64,000 nt of DNA from Qipengyuania proteolytica. GTDB taxonomy: Bacteria > Pseudomonadota > Alphaproteobacteria > Sphingomonadales > Sphingomonadaceae. Position numbers and translations under genes: made by a program. The notes under the pieces were generated by a model, which worked only from the letters and a program-made list of their open reading frames with translations, searched no databases and was not told where the DNA came from. This document shows, in pieces, positions 18,382-26,543 of this stretch. Numbering within the stretch: position 1 is the stretch's first letter; each line of letters begins with the position of its first letter. The stretch is taken from contig NZ_JAIGNN010000001.1 in assembly GCF_019711565.1 (NCBI RefSeq), positions 1,612,001 through 1,676,000 of the forward strand, written 5' to 3'.

Positions 18382-19359
18382 TCAATCGATCACAACGTCG
18401 AAGGTGATGGTGAAGCTGTCGCCGGCGTTCGCGTCGCCGATGAGGACGTCGATACCGCTTGCGTCGGCAGTGCCGGCATCGGTGTCGGCGGCATCGGTGA
18501 GCGAGGCTGCATCGAGCGTCATCGACCCTGCAGTGTAGGTGGTGTCGGTCGGCGTGGCGTCGGTGACGCGCAGGTCGGCAAGGCTGCCGCTGCCCGTGAC
18601 CGAAGCGACGATGGTGAAGGTGATGGTTGCTCCCGGAACGGCCTCGTTCCCACCGAAGGGGTCGGCAACGGTCGCCGACTTGACCAGTGAGAGGCTGGCA
18701 ATGGTCGCGAACAGCGAGCCGAAGTCGTCGTCATCTGCGCCGGTCGTACCGACGACCGCATCGCTCCCGTCGACGCCCTGGCCGGTGAAGGTCGTACCGG
18801 GCGCGCCCGTTCCGGTAACCGCCTCTGCCAGCAAGTTGACCTGGCTGGTCTCTGTATCTGAAACGCCGGCCGGTGCGCTCACGAGCACAAAAACCGTCAG
18901 CGAGCCGTCCGCGAGAATTTCCGGGGTGGCTTCCCCCGGTCCGAGGATAACATCGACGCCCGGATCGTAGACCCCGTTGCCGTTGGTGTCGTAAGCAATC
19001 GCATCGATCGTCACGTCGAAATCATTGCCGGCAACGGCCGGATCTGCAGTCAGGTCGTATGCTTCGGGGCCGTTGCCCGTGTTGGTGACTTGGAAGGTGA
19101 GAACCGCCGAACCCGAACCGATCGACACGGCGCTCGCGTCCTGCGTGACCACGGTCACGTCGAGCAGCTCGTCGACCTGGACGGTCACCGTGTTCGAATC
19201 CACCGTCTGCGGCGTACCGCCGGTATCGGAGTAAGTCGCCGATGCGGTGTTCTCGATGATCGTGCCTGCGGGTACGCCATCGGCCAGGGCCGGCTGCGCC
19301 GCAAGGAGCGTTGCGATAGCCAGCGAACTGGCGGCGATGCGTTGGGTTGCGTGTGTCAT
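18382..19359 (-). CDS. Secreted DUF11-like protein D, first gene of locus
   Basis: 325 residues. Signal peptide (RIAASSLAIATLLAAQPALA), N-terminal module with IIENTASATYSDTGGTPQTV and DSNTVTVQVDELLDVTV, a middle domain with an Asp/Gly-rich loop (DTNGNGVYDPGVDVILGPGE), then a C-terminal DUF11-like module (EAVPGATITFTIVASV, RVTDATPTDTTY) ending in FDVVID. ATG 19359 is chosen over the upstream TTG at 19380. It is the promoter-proximal gene of the minus-strand locus and faces the response-regulator gene across 155 bases containing inverted repeats. The same overall plan as protein B suggests duplication. Confidence 0.82.
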   Translation of the reverse strand: MTHATQRIAASSLAIATLLAAQPALADGVPAGTIIENTASATYSDTGGTPQTVDSNTVTVQVDELLDVTVVTQDASAVSIGSGSAVLTFQVTNTGNGPEAYDLTADPAVAGNDFDVTIDAIAYDTNGNGVYDPGVDVILGPGEATPEILADGSLTVFVLVSAPAGVSDTETSQVNLLAEAVTGTGAPGTTFTGQGVDGSDAVVGTTGADDDDFGSLFATIASLSLVKSATVADPFGGNEAVPGATITFTIVASVTGSGSLADLRVTDATPTDTTYTAGSMTLDAASLTDAADTDAGTADASGIDVLIGDANAGDSFTITFDVVID

Positions 19360-19405
19360 GCTCCCAAGGTGAGGGAACAAGGTTATCGAAAACTTACGAA
19401 AACCA

Positions 19406-19426
19406 CGTATTCATACGAAGGTATGA
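19406..19426. promoter_or_regulatory. Nested inverted repeats in divergent promoter
   Basis: Two overlapping dyads: CGTAT-TC-ATACG (19406-19417) and TCATAC-GAAG-GTATGA (19411-19426). They lie between the DUF11 locus and the divergent NarL-type regulator gene, in an AT-rich stretch. NarL/FixJ-type regulators bind as dimers to short dyads, so this is a candidate site for the adjacent regulator. Binding is inference. Confidence 0.5.
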
Positions 19427-19514
19427 GGCTAAACTTGTTAAAGATTGTAACATGGACGGAATGGGCTTTCCCGTCCGTGACAGGGTCTTAGAACGGAAAA
19501 CAGAGAGGGTTGCG

Positions 19515-20141
19515 ATGGTGCGACGGGTTCTTGTTGCCGATGACCATCCGCTGTGTAGCGCAGCGCTGACGCTGACGGTCCATTCGATCGATAGCGCCGT
19601 GGTTGTCGATACAGCCGTTTCAATTGCGGAAGTTGAGCGCGCTCTAGTGCGGGAGCGCTATGACGCCTTGTTCCTGGATCTCGCGCTAAAGGACAGTCAA
19701 GGTCTCGCGAACTTGTCGATGGTCCGCAACCTGAACAAGGATATCCCGGTCCTCGTCGTAAGTGGCAACGATCGCGGCGAAGTGATCGCCCGTGTAAAAT
19801 CGTTGGGCGCCCGCGGCTTTCTGAGCAAGTCTGCTTCGGTTGCCGTGATGAAGGAGGCCGTGGACGCCGTCCTTGGCGGTGCAACCTATTTCCCGGATCT
19901 GCCTGATGCCATTCCCGAAGATGCCGACCAATTGAGTTCTGCGATCGAGCGCTTGTCTCCGGCTCAGACCAAGGTCGTGATCGAGCTCGCGAAGGGGCAC
20001 TCCAACAAGGTAATCGCCGACGATCTCGATCTATCGGAGGCGACCGTAAAATCCCACCTTTCTGCGATATTCAAGGTTCTTGGGGTCACTAATCGTGCCC
20101 AAGCTATCATAGCGCTGCAGGAATCCAGTGCAAATATCTGA
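19515..20141 (+). CDS. NarL/FixJ-type response regulator with LuxR HTH
   Basis: 208 residues. The receiver has a full set of phosphorylation residues: D9/D10 acidic pair (VADDHP), D55 in ALFLDLAL, S83 (VVSGND) and K105 (FLSKSAS). The C-terminal LuxR helix-turn-helix has SPAQTKVVIELAKGHSNKVI, then LDLSEATVKSHLSAIFKVLG. I chose ATG 19515 because GAGAGGG is 5 bases upstream; the frame is open from 19347. It is divergent from the DUF11 operon and convergent with, and directly abutting, an HPt gene, next to a hybrid kinase. Most likely the output regulator of this phosphorelay and of the DUF11 operon. Confidence 0.93.
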   Translation: MVRRVLVADDHPLCSAALTLTVHSIDSAVVVDTAVSIAEVERALVRERYDALFLDLALKDSQGLANLSMVRNLNKDIPVLVVSGNDRGEVIARVKSLGARGFLSKSASVAVMKEAVDAVLGGATYFPDLPDAIPEDADQLSSAIERLSPAQTKVVIELAKGHSNKVIADDLDLSEATVKSHLSAIFKVLGVTNRAQAIIALQESSANI

Positions 20142-20474
20142 TTATGAGAGAATAAATGGTAGGTCGCGGATCGCCCACTCCTGCGTTGCCAACGCGACAT
20201 TGCAAAGGGTTTCAAAGTCATCGTCCGACCAGGTTGGACTGCGTTCGAGCCGGCGTGCCTCGACTGCAAGGCGCTCCGCTCCGCAGCTTGCTGCGGCGCC
20301 TGCCAGGCTGTGAAGAGTGCGGCGTTTCTCCGCGGCATCCAGAACGGCAAGCCGACGGGCATCCGCAAGACATGTGTTGGCCATGAGCCTGCAAAGCTTG
20401 ATCATCTCTTCCCGCCCGAGCGCTTCTGCGCCTTGCTCGACCATCTCCATGTCGATCAGTGCGCTGGACGCCAT
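20142..20474 (-). CDS. Histidine phosphotransfer (HPt) protein
   Basis: About 110 residues, almost entirely alpha-helical. The HPt signature reads TLHSLAGAAASCGAERLAVE: phospho-accepting His, hydrophobic spacing and the SCGA turn, although the usual Lys two positions after the central Leu is Ala. It could shuttle phosphoryl groups between the hybrid kinase and the response regulator. ATG 20474 (GAAAGG upstream) is chosen; ATG 20501 and TTG 20513 are in frame. Its stop directly abuts that of the regulator gene (tail to tail), and it is transcribed away from the kinase. Confidence 0.78.
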   Translation of the reverse strand: MASSALIDMEMVEQGAEALGREEMIKLCRLMANTCLADARRLAVLDAAEKRRTLHSLAGAAASCGAERLAVEARRLERSPTWSDDDFETLCNVALATQEWAIRDLPFILS

Positions 20475-20659
20475 ACTCTGATGCCTTTCAATGGTCCGCA
20501 TCTGGAGAATCAACGAGACCGCTTATCGTGACGTTACAACCTTATCAGAAATGCGCTTCACAGTATCAAAAAAGGTGCTCGTTTCGAGTGAGGAATAATC
20601 GGTTCCGGCAAAGGCAGGACGTTACTCAATATTAACTATACATCCGCCATGCAAATGAC

Positions 20660-23600
20660 ATGACAAGCCCGCTTGGAAGTGGAAGAGGTAGGGTCGAGCC
20701 TTTCGGCGCGTGCGCGAGCATCGCTGGCGCGACCCTGATCAGTCTTGTCTTCGGGCTTTTGGCTTTTGCGGCGATAGAGCTAACGCACGCTACAGGGCGG
20801 ATTGCCGCCTTCTGGATAGCGAACGCGTTCGTCGTCGGGATGATCTACGGTCGCGGTGCTCGCTGCAAGATTGCTGCACTCGGTCTTTGTTTCGCTTCCG
20901 GAGTCGCAGCGAACCTTGCCGTCGGCGACGAACCCGTAATTGCGCTGATGCTTGCCGCGGCCAACATCTTCGAGATCGCGTTGGCGCTATGGGCGCTTGA
21001 GAAATTCGTGGATCGCACGACACTTTTTGAAGATGCTCGACAGTTTGGCAGGATGCTGCTGATCGGCGTTGCCGTGCCGGCGGTTTCCGGAATCGGCGCT
21101 GCTTCGGTTTTGCTGGCTTGGCAGGGTCAGGAATGGTGGTTCAGCTTCGGTCGCTGGATGTCCGGTCACGCGTTGGCGATCGCAATCTTATCCTCTCTCA
21201 TACTTGTCCTCAGGGAAGCGCTCGAATTCCCTGAGAATGAATGGAGGAAACATCCTTTAATAAACTGGATATCAACGCTTTTCATATCGGTGATCGCGCT
21301 TTTGCTCATCTTCGCGCAAAACACGTATCCCTTCCTGTTTCTCGCCGCGCCAGTGGTTGTTCTCGCCGCATTCCTGACCGGCAGGTTGGGGACGGCGCTG
21401 GTGGTATTCCTGACTGCAATCGTGGCCGCTGTGGCGAGTTTCAATGGCTTCGGCCCGATCGCGCTGGTCGCGGGCGGGCCCAGGGAAGAGATCATTGCGT
21501 TCCAGACCTTCCTCGCGTCTTGCCTCGCGATCGGACTGCCTGTCGCGATGGTGCTGTCAAACCGTTCGGAAATTGGGCGCGACCTTCAGGAAAGTCGGGA
21601 CTTCATGGGCTCTATCCTCGACGGGATCAGCGATCTCGTGTTCCGCGTCGATAGTGACTGGAAGTTCACCTATCTCAATCCCCGATGGGAAAGCGCTACC
21701 GGTCACAGTTCTGAAAGTCTGATCGGCGAAACACCCTTCGACCGCCTGATGAATCCAGGCACGATCGATCTGAAGGCCGAGAGGAGAGCGGTCGAAGCCG
21801 GCCAACGCGTCGGAGAGCAACACATTGTCGAAATCCGTACCGCAGCGGGCGAGACAAGGCAGATTGCTGTGAGGCTGACGCCGCAATTCGATAACTTGGG
21901 ACGATTTGGCGGCGCCATCGGGACTGGCACCGATGTGACGGAGAAGATCGCACACGATCATGCTCTTGAATCGAGTGAGGCGCGCTTTCGCAAACTTGCA
22001 GAGGCTTCGCCGGTGGGTATCTTTCAGGCCGATGCCGAAGGACAGATCACCTACGTCAATGCTGCATGGTTGAAGGGATTTGGGCTCGAGCAAAGCGACA
22101 TTCTGGGGGATGGGTGGAAAGAACGCTTGGCCACAGGCGAAGAATACGAAGCAGACCCCGCATTCACCGGTTTCCACAAGCCGGGGGACGTAAGGCGCCG
22201 CGTCATCCGCTATCGGGACGCAGCTGGAGGTGATGTGTGGATCGAGACGGTCAATGCGGCAGAATTCAGTGCTGAGGGAGAGATAGCGGGCTTCGTCGGG
22301 GTGGCCCACGACATCACTCAATTGGTCGAGACAACACAAAGCCTGGCCGAACGCGAAAGCCAACTTGCCCTGCTCGCCGATAACGTCACTGACGCGGTCC
22401 TAAGGCTGGACCTAGGCGGGGTGTGCAGATACGCTTCGCCATCTTCGAAGCAATTGTTCGGAATCGATCACAAGTTAATGATCGGTAATAAATTTATCAC
22501 AGGTTTCCACCACGAAGACATAGCTGTCGTTGAAGCCGAGTTCGAAGCGCTCTCGACCGGTGCCAGCGACCGCGCGAGAATTGCATTCCGTTCCGAAAGA
22601 ATTCTCGAGCCTGGGACCTATCAATGGCTCGAGGCAAATTGTGCCTTGGTACGAGATCCGGAAAGCGGGGATCCACTGGAGATCGTGGCTTCGCTGCGGA
22701 ACATCGACGAAACGAAGCGTCTCGAATTCGCCCTCACCGATGCGAAACAGCGAGCCGAAGCCGCCACGCAGGCCAAGTCCGCTTTCCTCGCGAACATGAG
22801 TCACGAAATCCGCACACCCATGAACGGGGTCATCGGATTCACGGAGCTGGCCCTCGCAGGGGAGGTTGATGAAGACCAGCGTCAGAACCTGGAAATGATA
22901 GCGGACTCAGGCCGATCCATGCTTCGCCTTCTCAACGACTTGCTCGACTTTGCGAAGATCGAGTCGGGTCAAATGACGATTGCCGGCGAGCCGACCGATC
23001 TTCGGCACAAGATTGCTGGCGCAATCCGGCTGATGGAACCGGTCGCTCTGCAAAAGGGCTTGGCGCTCCAATTCGAATGTGACGCGGACGTGCCCCAGTG
23101 GTTCAGGTCGGATCCAATGCGACTTCGCCAGATCCTGTTGAATCTTGTCGGCAATGCCTTGAAGTTCACCGAACAGGGGACAGTCTCACTAAAGGCGCAG
23201 GCCGATCGCAAGGGCAGATGCATCAGGATTGCAGTAAGCGACACCGGGCCAGGCATTGCAGCGGATAGGCTTGAGCATATTTTCGACGAGTTCACGCAGG
23301 CAGACGAAAGTATTGCACGTCGCTACGGGGGGACGGGCCTGGGCCTGCCGATCAGCGCCAAGCTGGCGGGTCTACTTGGTGGAAGTCTCTCGGTTGAAAG
23401 CGAGGAAGGCGCAGGTTCGACTTTCATCTTGCATCTCCCTTTGCTGGAATGCGAGGCACCTTCCGGAAATGAAACCCCCGATCTTATGGAATCCCGCGAA
23501 GCGGGTCCCGCAAACATGCTGGTTCTCGTCGCGGAAGATAACCAGATCAATCAAATCCTGACCATCAAGATGCTAGAGAAGGCAGGGTATCGCACTCTCA

Positions 23601-24226
23601 TAGCTGAAAACGGCCAGATTGCGCTGGAGACCGTGCTTGCAAGGCGGGGATCGATCGATCCGATCGGTGTTGTCTTGATGGACATGCAAATGCCGGAAAT
23701 GGATGGGCTCGAGGCGACCAGACAGATTCGTGCTGCGGGAATTTGTGCAGAGGAACTCCCGATCATATCACTGACCGCCAATGCCTATCAGGAAGATGTC
23801 GAAGCGTGTCGTTCCGCTGGCATGCAAGCGCATCTCTCGAAGCCGGTCAGGCTTCGGGACTTGGATAGGGTTCTTGCAGATATCCCCATGAGGATGCGGC
23901 GCCCTGCGAAACCTGGCCCCGAACATTCTGAATGCGACGGCTTCGCTCAACTGTTCGAAGATCGCATAGCAAAGGCGCACGCGCTTGTTTTGCGACTGCA
24001 GGAATATGGCGTGCAACGAGAGAGCGACCTCGACCAGGTATTCGCGCTTTTACATCAGATTGCGGGTACTGCCGCGTATTTTGGTCAGGGGGAATTGGGG
24101 GACCATTGCCGGAACTTCGAAACCAATTATCGTGAAGCCTCTGGTTCAGTGCGGACCGAGCTTTTGGACTCAATATTGACCCATCTCGGGGGGATCAGCA
24201 GGACTGAAGTGCTCCGTGCCTTCTAG
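20660..24226 (+). CDS. Hybrid histidine kinase (MASE1-like, PAS x3, HisKA, HATPase, REC, HPt)
   Basis: 1188 residues. Residues 10-290 hold about eight transmembrane segments resembling MASE1; then three PAS domains (about 305-425, 432-560, 570-690); HisKA with NMSHEIRTPMNGV (phospho-His about 715); HATPase with NLVGNALKFTEQG, DTGPGI and GGTGLGLPI; a receiver with VAEDNQINQ and D about 1008 in VLMDMQMPEMDG, K in LSKPV; and a C-terminal HPt with LLHQIAGTAAYFG (His about 1132). A complete His-Asp-His relay sits in one chain and needs a separate Asp-bearing regulator, which the neighbour at 19515 supplies. Base composition is clearly more AT-rich than the flanking genes, hinting at separate ancestry. 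Confidence 0.93.
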   Translation: MTSPLGSGRGRVEPFGACASIAGATLISLVFGLLAFAAIELTHATGRIAAFWIANAFVVGMIYGRGARCKIAALGLCFASGVAANLAVGDEPVIALMLAAANIFEIALALWALEKFVDRTTLFEDARQFGRMLLIGVAVPAVSGIGAASVLLAWQGQEWWFSFGRWMSGHALAIAILSSLILVLREALEFPENEWRKHPLINWISTLFISVIALLLIFAQNTYPFLFLAAPVVVLAAFLTGRLGTALVVFLTAIVAAVASFNGFGPIALVAGGPREEIIAFQTFLASCLAIGLPVAMVLSNRSEIGRDLQESRDFMGSILDGISDLVFRVDSDWKFTYLNPRWESATGHSSESLIGETPFDRLMNPGTIDLKAERRAVEAGQRVGEQHIVEIRTAAGETRQIAVRLTPQFDNLGRFGGAIGTGTDVTEKIAHDHALESSEARFRKLAEASPVGIFQADAEGQITYVNAAWLKGFGLEQSDILGDGWKERLATGEEYEADPAFTGFHKPGDVRRRVIRYRDAAGGDVWIETVNAAEFSAEGEIAGFVGVAHDITQLVETTQSLAERESQLALLADNVTDAVLRLDLGGVCRYASPSSKQLFGIDHKLMIGNKFITGFHHEDIAVVEAEFEALSTGASDRARIAFRSERILEPGTYQWLEANCALVRDPESGDPLEIVASLRNIDETKRLEFALTDAKQRAEAATQAKSAFLANMSHEIRTPMNGVIGFTELALAGEVDEDQRQNLEMIADSGRSMLRLLNDLLDFAKIESGQMTIAGEPTDLRHKIAGAIRLMEPVALQKGLALQFECDADVPQWFRSDPMRLRQILLNLVGNALKFTEQGTVSLKAQADRKGRCIRIAVSDTGPGIAADRLEHIFDEFTQADESIARRYGGTGLGLPISAKLAGLLGGSLSVESEEGAGSTFILHLPLLECEAPSGNETPDLMESREAGPANMLVLVAEDNQINQILTIKMLEKAGYRTLIAENGQIALETVLARRGSIDPIGVVLMDMQMPEMDGLEATRQIRAAGICAEELPIISLTANAYQEDVEACRSAGMQAHLSKPVRLRDLDRVLADIPMRMRRPAKPGPEHSECDGFAQLFEDRIAKAHALVLRLQEYGVQRESDLDQVFALLHQIAGTAAYFGQGELGDHCRNFETNYREASGSVRTELLDSILTHLGGISRTEVLRAF

Positions 24227-24769
24227 GCCAAATCAGTCCTTCTCATTGGTCGCACACTTCTGAAAGACGGCTGGTTGAGTAACTCCACACAGATTATTGC
24301 TCGAACTACATACGTGTCTTATGTAGAGAAAACATTGTAGTTCTAGAATGTTGGTTGGCAGGACTCCTCGGCAAAATCCTAGTGTTCTTGCTGAATTTTT
24401 GTGACCGCCCACGACCGAAGGAGCGCATTTGCCAAATGCCCCCGTCGCAGTCCGCTTAGTCTTCGAGAATTCGCAGAATAGCCACCGAACCGACTGGTGA
24501 TCCATTTCATTGATGAGCCTCTCATCGCGTTCTTCGATCAATCTGCCGTAAAAGATCGACAAGAGGGGGGTGTTGGGGCTACTTTTACCTCAAGATAACA
24601 AAAATACGAAAAATCAATAAGGTAATTTCCGCCAGGCCGTTCCTCTGACGTTACTAACTTCACTCAGGGCCCGAATACGGAGTCACCGCGCGGAAGCACC
24701 GGAAGCGATCGGATCGTCCTTCGACCGCGATCAGACCGGTGTCGCCCCAGGGGCAAGCAGGCAGGGCCG
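24227..24769. other. Gene-free AT-richer interval
   Basis: No supported gene in about 540 bases. A minus-strand frame of 109 codons (24233-24562) has no recognisable motif and no ribosome site. The interval contains the inverted repeat at 24306-24326 and an A/T-rich tract at about 24590-24625. Confidence 0.6.
24306..24326. repeat. 7-bp perfect inverted repeat
   Basis: CTACATA (24306-24312) and TATGTAG (24320-24326) flank a 7-base centre, about 80 bases after the kinase stop codon. There is no T-tract after it, so it is a poor intrinsic terminator; it could be a protein-binding site. Confidence 0.4.
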
Positions 24770-25263
24770 CTATCCGTGCACGCGCCGGGCGCAGGCGAGC
24801 CAGCGCTGTCCGTCCGTCCCGCCGAAGAGTACCCGCAGGTCGCTGACGGGATACATTCCTTCAGAGCGCGGCGAATGTGCCGGCAAGTCTAGCCACTCCA
24901 GTCGGGTGGAGGTGAAGATATGAACTTGCGGCGCGAGGTCTTGCCTCGCCTCGAGCGTACCGACACGCACGAACGTTACATGCTCGCCGAACCCCGGATC
25001 GTTGCTCCAGAGCGCGACGTTGCATCGGGGACAGCGCAGGATCGTCTGGCCTTGCCCGCTTGCCGACGCGGTGACATGGGCCTCGGGCGACCTTTCGAGG
25101 ACGCGCACGCGGTCGCTTTCGATCAGGGCATTGACAGCAAAGGCGCTTCCCGTTTCCCGCTGGCAATAGCTGCAGCGGCAGCCATGGATTGCGAAGGGCC
25201 TGTCCGTCAGTTCGAAACGCACCTCGCCGCAGCGCAACGACCTTGGATGTCGGGAGCCGCCAT
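24770..25263 (-). CDS. GFA/Mss4-like zinc-binding protein with apparent frameshift
   Basis: GFA (glutathione-dependent formaldehyde-activating/CENP-V) family, about 164 residues if repaired. Visible family features: CRCSYCQRETGSAFAVNALI, then LRCPRCNVALWS, and HIFTSTRLEWLDL. The family normally opens with a G-x-C-x-C-G zinc motif. Here ATG 25263, with GGGAGG 6 bases upstream, gives MAAPDIQGRC and then leaves frame; the continuation CGEVRFEL is in another frame. Only two bases (25232-25233) separate the two Cys codons where three are expected, so one base is missing. The intact open frame alone begins at TTG 25237. Either a recent inactivating deletion or a sequencing error. Confidence 0.75.
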
Positions 25264-25436
25264 ACTTGTCCTCCCAGCATGAAAAACCCAGTCATGATTA
25301 CCCCACTTTCGTGCCCCGATTGCAAGCCGGAGCGCAGCTTTCCGGCCCCTTTCTGACCATGCCTCCCGGCCGGGTTGAACACTGCTTAACCAATCTTTCT
25401 TACCATCTGCGGTCCAAGCAAACCTCAGATGGGAAG

Positions 25437-26479
25437 ATGGCTTCTCTCCCTTTCTTGTTGGGCCTCGGCAAAGGCGAGCAAGCGCTGCCGACCGAGCTGG
25501 TTTCGGCGCAACTGCGCGCGGCGCGCGGCGGGTATCCGCTCGTTTTCGGCTGCACCGTGCCGGCTGCCAGCCTGATCACCTTCACTGCGACCGATCCGAT
25601 GCAGCTCATCCCCTTTCTAGTCGCCTTGTTGCTGGTGTCCTGCTGGACGCTTGCGGTGTGGCGGCGCAATCAGGCCAAAGACTGGCAGGTCGAGGATGCG
25701 CGCAAGGAAGTGCTCTCCACTGCCGGCTCGGCCCTGGTAACCGCGATCGCGTGGGGCCTGTTGCTGTGCGGCGCCATCGTCGACAACGATGTCGAGGGAC
25801 AGATCCTCCTGTGCGGCGTCATCGCCGGGGTCATGGCGGTGGGCGCCCTGTCCGTTGCGACCGAAGTTTCGCGACGGGTTGCCGAACAATCCGAAGTGCC
25901 CACGCAGGTGGTCAGCGACGCGCGCTGGGGCGAACGGGTCATCAGTGAACTCGTCGAGGATGCGAAGCGTGTGGAAAAAGTCGCCGGGATGATCTCCAAC
26001 ATCGCGACGCAGACCAATCTGCTGGCGCTCAATGCGACCATTGAGGCGGCGCGCGCGGGAGCAGACAAATCGCGCTTCTCGGTGGTTGCCGGGGAGGTCA
26101 ATTGCTGGCGAACCAGACTGCCGCTGCAACCCAGGACATTGCCGATATCGTCAATGCGATGCTGACGCGCGTCGAAGCCGTGGCCAAGACCATGGGCGGC
26201 ATCATCTCCCAGGTCGGGGAGGTTTCGAACGCCACCGCTAGCATCCGCATGGCGACCGAGGATCAGACGCAGACGGCCGTGTCCATCGCGCGTCATGCCG
26301 AGCATACCGCCTCGGACAACGCCCGCCTGCAAATAGACGTCGAAAGCGCGGCGAGTGCGTCGGACGAGGGCCGTCGTCTGGCTGAGGAAATGGCGAACTC
26401 GACCGGTACGATTGCGATGAGAGCCGAAATCCTTGTCGAGGAAGCGGCCTCGTTCCTTACGAGCTTGCGCGCGGCCTGA
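25437..26479 (+). pseudogene. Methyl-accepting chemotaxis protein, frameshifted
   Basis: The first frame (25437-26102, possibly from 25266) encodes a membrane sensor region with two or more pairs of hydrophobic segments (LVFGCTVPAASLITFT; LIPFLVALLLVSCWTLAV; ALVTAIAWGLLLCGAIV) followed by chemoreceptor hairpin sequence [20 protein letters not shown] and FSVVAGEVN. The family continuation LANQTAAATQDIADIV is found in the next frame (26105-26479), ending FLTSLRAA. After GTC AAT only TG precedes CTG GCG AAC, so one base near 26103-26104 is missing. Together the frames make a receptor of about 347 residues. The tip is also degenerate (ADKSRFSVV instead of the usual GRGFAVV). Either a true pseudogene or a sequencing error. 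Confidence 0.78.
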
Positions 26480-26521
26480 TCCGTCGCACCGGGCGCAAGT
26501 TCGGGTTTCCCGGGCGAACGG

Positions 26522-26538
26522 GCCGGCCAGATGCCGGC
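26522..26538. terminator. Possible stem-loop between convergent genes
   Basis: GCCGGC-CAGAT-GCCGGC lies between the stop of the frameshifted chemoreceptor and the stop of dabA. It has a 6-bp GC stem and a 5-base loop but no T-tract, so only a weak terminator candidate. Confidence 0.3.
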
Positions 26539-26543
26539 TCAGC

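Noticed and set aside
24233..24562. 109-codon minus-strand frame after the kinase
   Set aside because: Cys-rich random-looking sequence without family motif or start context.
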